From contig JASHTO010000092.1 in the NCBI GenBank assembly GCA_030040515.1, positions 1-10,150 of the forward strand: a stretch of DNA of 10,150 nucleotides, in the 5' to 3' direction. Shown piece by piece: positions 7,110 through 10,150 of the stretch. The notes under the pieces were generated by a model. The model was not told where the DNA came from and did not search any database. It saw only the letters and a list, made by a program, of their open reading frames with translations. The translations under genes and the position numbers were made by a program. Positions within the stretch are counted from its first letter, which is position 1. The number at the start of each line of letters is the position of its first letter. This DNA is from Terriglobia bacterium (GTDB lineage Bacteria; Acidobacteriota; Terriglobia; UBA7540).

Positions 7110-9422
7110 TCAGGCAACTCGCAAAAGAAGGGCTATGTAGCGCGGGGGATTATCCAGCGCCACCTCAATCATTCCATTCACCAACTTAAGCGGCAAGTCT
7201 TTCGTCTCCGGCCAAACCATGCGCGCGCCCGATATTTTCAGTCTGCGCATATCGAGGTGAATCTCCACACGCGGCCCGGGGCGAATCTCGCCATTCGTCG
7301 CGAGCTCGATGGTGTTCAGAACCTGCACCAGGATAAATTGTTTGCTCGGATCGTAGAAAAACGTTCCATGCACATATTCGGAGAACGGCACTGATCGGAG
7401 TTCCGCAATGGGATTCGGTGCCAGCTCGCGCAGAAGTGATGGAATCCAATCGAGGATCCAAAACGGCCGAGCCTGCATGGCCCAAAAAATCGGAACGCCG
7501 AGGTATAAGGCTTGGCCTTTGCCAAACTTGTTGAACGCCACGGCCGTGCCTGCAGTTTCTGAGCCCGGCGGAGGCGGCCCCCAATTGAACCAGTGGCGGT
7601 GAGCCGTGTCCTCAACCATGAGCGGCAGCCGGTAGCGCATTACTTCCTCAGCGTGGGTCCTTCGCAGTCGCAGAAAAGACCCCGGCAGACCTACCGTGCT
7701 GACGCTCAGCATTCTGGCCAGATGATGACCGGCAGACTCCAGGTAGATGGAAGTAAAATCGGGCGAATGCGCATTGCCCGGCTCGCCATACCAGTACTTG
7801 CGCTCCTCAGAAACAAAGTCCACGCCCAGGACGTCTGACAATGGGAAATTCGCCCGCGGTTGGCGATTCTCGTCGAGCAGGCCGCACTTGAAACTTGCCA
7901 GAAGCGTGCCGCCGTCGCTGACCCACTCGCGAATAGCTTCGGCTTGGGTGGAGGAAAGCACCTCTACCTCCGGCAGCACCAGAACCTGAAATTCTTCGAG
8001 CGCTTTCTTTTCGAGCCGGAATTCTGCCAGGCTCTCCACCGGGCGGCCTGCATACGTCAGGATTTCAAGCGCGCCGAGCGTGGAATGGCGGAAATCCACA
8101 GGCCGCTTTTCGGCGTCCAGCTCGTCGCGCGTTGATTCACTGTAGAGCATGGCGATGCTCGAGAGCGGCTGAAGATCCGGGCCGAGCAGGCAATCGACGT
8201 TCTTGACGTCTTCCCAGGTCTCCTTGGCGACAGCGAACCAGCGTTTGGAGAATCCTTGTCCGTCGATTCCACCCACCACCGGCGCGTTCCCGACGAAAAA
8301 GGTCCGCGCATTCTGAACGATCAGCGCATCGGCCTGCACCCGTGGAATCGAGCCCGGATAAATGTCGGCATACCCGTAGCGGGTGAATATACCAGCTTGA
8401 AAATAAGGCCGGCCCCAGCCGCGCATGAGAATGGAGCCGAGAGCGATTCCAGTGGGGCACGGTAGTGGCTCAGCGTAAATGAAGCTGACTTTCTTCATGA
8501 TGTCGTTGGGGAATGACTCGGGGCCGCCATTCAGTGATATCAACAAATCCGGCCGGTGCTTTCGCGCGACGGCGATGATTTCATCGAGCATGTTGGTCAG
8601 GGTGCGCTGCTGGTGCCAGTTGAAGCGCTTCTCCCAACCTTCGCGACTCTGAAAGCCCTGGCGATAAGGGTCGCCGGGATGGTCGTGGTTCCAGGCTTCC
8701 TCGGTGTATTTGCAGAAGCAGAAGGGATTCCTGCCCGAGCTGCGATAGAGTTCGAACTGAATTCCAAAAATATCGAGGAAGAGCTCCTGGACGTCATAGC
8801 GGGCGAAGATTTCGCCCATCATGCTCAAGACGTACTGACGATAGGGAGAATCGAGACAGGTAATGTACCAGCGCATCGTCTGTTGCTCTCCCGCTTCGTT
8901 GACCCACGCCCAATCCGGGTGCGCGAACACGCACTGATTGTTGAACTGAAGGCTGTAGTAAGCCGTCAGCGACATGCCGTGTCGCCGCGCCAACTCCACT
9001 TCCCTTCCGAACAGGTCGTAATCCAGATTCGGCTGGCGAACCGCTGAATCGCTGGGGTACAAGGCATATCCCCAGTGGCTTTGGGAATAGATCATCAGAC
9101 ATTCCGCACCTGCATCTCGCGCGGCCTTCACGGCGCCTTCAACGTCAATCTGGAAATTTGCCTCAGGCGGAACGTGGAATTCCCATTCCATCATGCGATA
9201 GGTCTTTTCGGGTGAAATGAGGCCAGAATTTGGCCGGGCAAGGCGCAGACGTGCCAAGTCAGGATAGTCATCATTTGAATTCTGAATTCTAGACTCAGAG
9301 TTCTGAATGAAATGGGCCGGCAAAAGCGCCATCGCGCCTGTCTGGGCTGCGGTCTTCAGAAATTCCCGGCGGTCGAACCTCGGCTTCGCTTCCTTCGCGT
9401 CGAAAGTAGCTGTTATTTTCAT
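7110..9422 (-). CDS. Tat-exported putative glycoside hydrolase with trimerisation-like domain
   Basis: The preferred start is the ATG at 9420-9422 (770 residues), which puts the twin-arginine motif (FDRREFLKTAAQ) near residue 17-28; a TTG at 9482 would add 20 residues and is less likely. No clear ribosome-binding site precedes either. After the signal comes a barrel domain (about 75-400) of the same general type as the 2324-4549 product: YDLFGREVELARRHGMSLTAYY, then strand ELFLDIFG with D217 in the position of the putative catalytic Asp, then FCFCKYTEEAW. Here the cysteine cluster is reduced to C-x-C, the third Cys being replaced. Residues about 420-540 match the beta-galactosidase trimerisation/GATase-like fold (SSIAMLYSES, VLVLPEVEVLSSTQAEAI, DGGTLLASF, FPLSDVLGVDF). 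The C-terminal part is probably a beta-sandwich. It converges on the esterase gene with a 40-bp gap and no visible terminator. Substrate unknown. Confidence 0.8.
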   Translation of the reverse strand: MKITATFDAKEAKPRFDRREFLKTAAQTGAMALLPAHFIQNSESRIQNSNDDYPDLARLRLARPNSGLISPEKTYRMMEWEFHVPPEANFQIDVEGAVKAARDAGAECLMIYSQSHWGYALYPSDSAVRQPNLDYDLFGREVELARRHGMSLTAYYSLQFNNQCVFAHPDWAWVNEAGEQQTMRWYITCLDSPYRQYVLSMMGEIFARYDVQELFLDIFGIQFELYRSSGRNPFCFCKYTEEAWNHDHPGDPYRQGFQSREGWEKRFNWHQQRTLTNMLDEIIAVARKHRPDLLISLNGGPESFPNDIMKKVSFIYAEPLPCPTGIALGSILMRGWGRPYFQAGIFTRYGYADIYPGSIPRVQADALIVQNARTFFVGNAPVVGGIDGQGFSKRWFAVAKETWEDVKNVDCLLGPDLQPLSSIAMLYSESTRDELDAEKRPVDFRHSTLGALEILTYAGRPVESLAEFRLEKKALEEFQVLVLPEVEVLSSTQAEAIREWVSDGGTLLASFKCGLLDENRQPRANFPLSDVLGVDFVSEERKYWYGEPGNAHSPDFTSIYLESAGHHLARMLSVSTVGLPGSFLRLRRTHAEEVMRYRLPLMVEDTAHRHWFNWGPPPPGSETAGTAVAFNKFGKGQALYLGVPIFWAMQARPFWILDWIPSLLRELAPNPIAELRSVPFSEYVHGTFFYDPSKQFILVQVLNTIELATNGEIRPGPRVEIHLDMRRLKISGARMVWPETKDLPLKLVNGMIEVALDNPPRYIALLLRVA

Positions 9423-9735
9423 TTGGGGTAGTGGTCTACGCAAAGTTGTTATTGGCAGAAAAAAGTCCTTGTTGCTTAACAAATCGACTTCGAACTCCGG
9501 AAGCCAAGTCCAGCTTGCGGCTGCCGGCCTGGCTCAGGATTCGGCAATAATATCGCATCACGTCGCGTCACGGAAACCGAAATGGGTCGAAGCTCAGCGT
9601 GGGAATTTTGAGCTGGTGCTTAGTTGCATTAATAAGTGGAATTATTCAGAGTCCTGGAAGGGCGGGGCTTCAGCCCCGCCCTTCTATCGCCCCATCACCC
9701 ACGCGAATAAGGACGCTTATTTCTGCCATTAGGTG
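9423..9735. other. Intergenic region with AT-rich patches and one GC-rich palindrome
   Basis: These 313 bp upstream of the 7110-9422 gene contain no frame I can support as a gene. The right third has the strong hairpin listed separately. Close to the gene, TTGTT-GCTT-AACAA (9469-9482) is a small inverted repeat, which could be an operator but is short. The stretch around 9620-9650 is AT-rich and might carry a promoter. The rest shows nothing recognisable. Confidence 0.5.
9658..9683. repeat. Perfect GC-rich palindrome, possible terminator or dispersed repeat
   Basis: AAGGGCGGGGCT at 9658-9669 is exactly the reverse complement of AGCCCCGCCCTT at 9672-9683, giving an 11-bp usable stem with loop TTCA. 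It lies 53 bp beyond the stop codon of the minus-strand TPR-like gene, so it could terminate that transcript, although no T-run follows on the minus strand. Palindromes with the GGGGCTTCAGCCCC core are, to my knowledge, frequent in acidobacterial intergenic regions, so a dispersed repeat is as likely as a dedicated terminator. Confidence 0.7.
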
Positions 9736-10150
9736 CTAGTCCGGCAAAACCTGCTCCAGAGGGCCGGCAGGACACCCGTATTTTTGCAGCAAATCCTGCT
9801 TCTGCTTCCTGGCCAGGTCCCTTCGTCCCGTATCCATGACGGTTTTGACCGCCTCGACGGACGCCGCGCAGAACTGCTTGTGAACAAAATCGCAGGAGAG
9901 ATTAAACGTCGGACCATTCGGCCCTGCGGTAATCGCACAACTGTTGGCGAAAGCGCTGCGGTATAAGTCCAGGAGATCGGATCGGAGGCCGGGGTCAGCG
10001 GTGATCAGCCTTCCTTCCATCAGGGCGAAGGCCGCGTCATCCATGCGCCCCTCGGCGGCGAAGCCGAGGGCAATCTGCCGGTACCCCTCAGCCTTCGCGG
10101 GATGAAGGGCGAGCGCTTCGCTGGCTGCGACGTCAGCCTCCTTCGCGTTC
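9736..10150 (-). CDS. C-terminal part of a TPR-like protein (runs off the window edge)
   Basis: The frame is open from the right edge of the window to a TAG at 9736-9738, about 137 residues, with no need for the internal ATG at 10042-10044. The edge-proximal part reads ALALHPAKAEGYRQIALGFA, then AAEGRMDDAAFALMEGRLI. This has the spacing of small and large residues of tetratricopeptide-like helical pairs, in which an A-x3-L-x2-P turn leads into paired helices. The last 70 residues include two Cys (in NSCAIT and NLSCDF), another in FCAASV, and a terminal Lys-rich, Cys-containing stretch (RKQKQDLLQKYGCP). I do not recognise a specific function. TPR proteins usually serve as protein-binding scaffolds. 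The gene is codirectional with the 7110-9422 gene but separated from it by 313 bp and a hairpin, so it is probably a separate transcription unit. Confidence 0.7.
   Translation of the reverse strand, partial: NAKEADVAASEALALHPAKAEGYRQIALGFAAEGRMDDAAFALMEGRLITADPGLRSDLLDLYRSAFANSCAITAGPNGPTFNLSCDFVHKQFCAASVEAVKTVMDTGRRDLARKQKQDLLQKYGCPAGPLEQVLPD

Noticed and set aside
7070..7120. Possible bidirectional terminator between the convergent esterase and glycosidase genes, with TTGCC and GGCAA as arms.
   Set aside because: The arms are only 5 bp with a loop of more than 30 nt and no T-run; not supportable.
9307..9732. Plus-strand frame of 141 codons crossing the start of the second glycosidase gene and the hairpin.
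   Set aside because: It overlaps the Tat-signal coding region antisense and translates the palindrome into a GGASAPPF peptide, typical of repeat read-through rather than a protein.

Overview
The window looks like part of a soil bacterium's chromosome, most likely Acidobacteriota (Solibacter/Bryobacterales-like), with Planctomycetota or Verrucomicrobiota as alternatives. This placement is inferred from three things: moderately high GC, Tat-exported carbohydrate-active enzymes lying close together, and a GC-rich palindrome of the GGGGCTTCAGCCCC type that I associate with acidobacterial intergenic regions. No rRNA or marker gene fixes the phylum.

Positions 1-1610 look like the end of an integrated, decaying replicon. 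From left to right it holds a GNAT acetyltransferase lacking its 5' half, an array of 16-bp repeats (three at exact 22-bp spacing plus a fourth copy), a RepA-type plasmid replication initiator on the minus strand without a visible normal start codon, and the 3' half of a tRNA-Arg(UCU) gene ending in CCA with no 5' half. A displaced tRNA 3' end beside plasmid replication genes is the usual scar of site-specific integration into a tRNA gene. The ancestral chromosome should resume to the right of about 1610.

Positions 1669-2327 hold an intact cytosine deaminase of the yeast Fcy1 type, facing a small remnant of an MFS transporter on the minus strand. The remnant's ATG overlaps the stop codon of the next glycosidase gene (ATGA), so the glycosidase and transporter once formed a coupled operon. 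The remnant now has an in-frame stop at codon 6 and a large internal deletion.

Positions 2324-9422 form the core: three large Tat-exported proteins. Two are distantly similar putative glycoside hydrolases (GHL6-like barrel plus a beta-galactosidase-trimerisation-like domain), both on the minus strand. Between them, on the plus strand, lies a two-domain alpha/beta hydrolase of the acetyl-xylan-esterase/dienelactone-hydrolase kind. Only its C-terminal domain keeps the Ser nucleophile. Together they suggest a small locus for de-esterifying and cleaving an unknown plant or microbial glycan outside the cytoplasm, whose own sugar importer has been lost here.

Positions 9423-10150 hold a 313-bp intergenic region with a perfect GC-rich hairpin, then the C-terminal end of a TPR-like protein that runs off the right edge.
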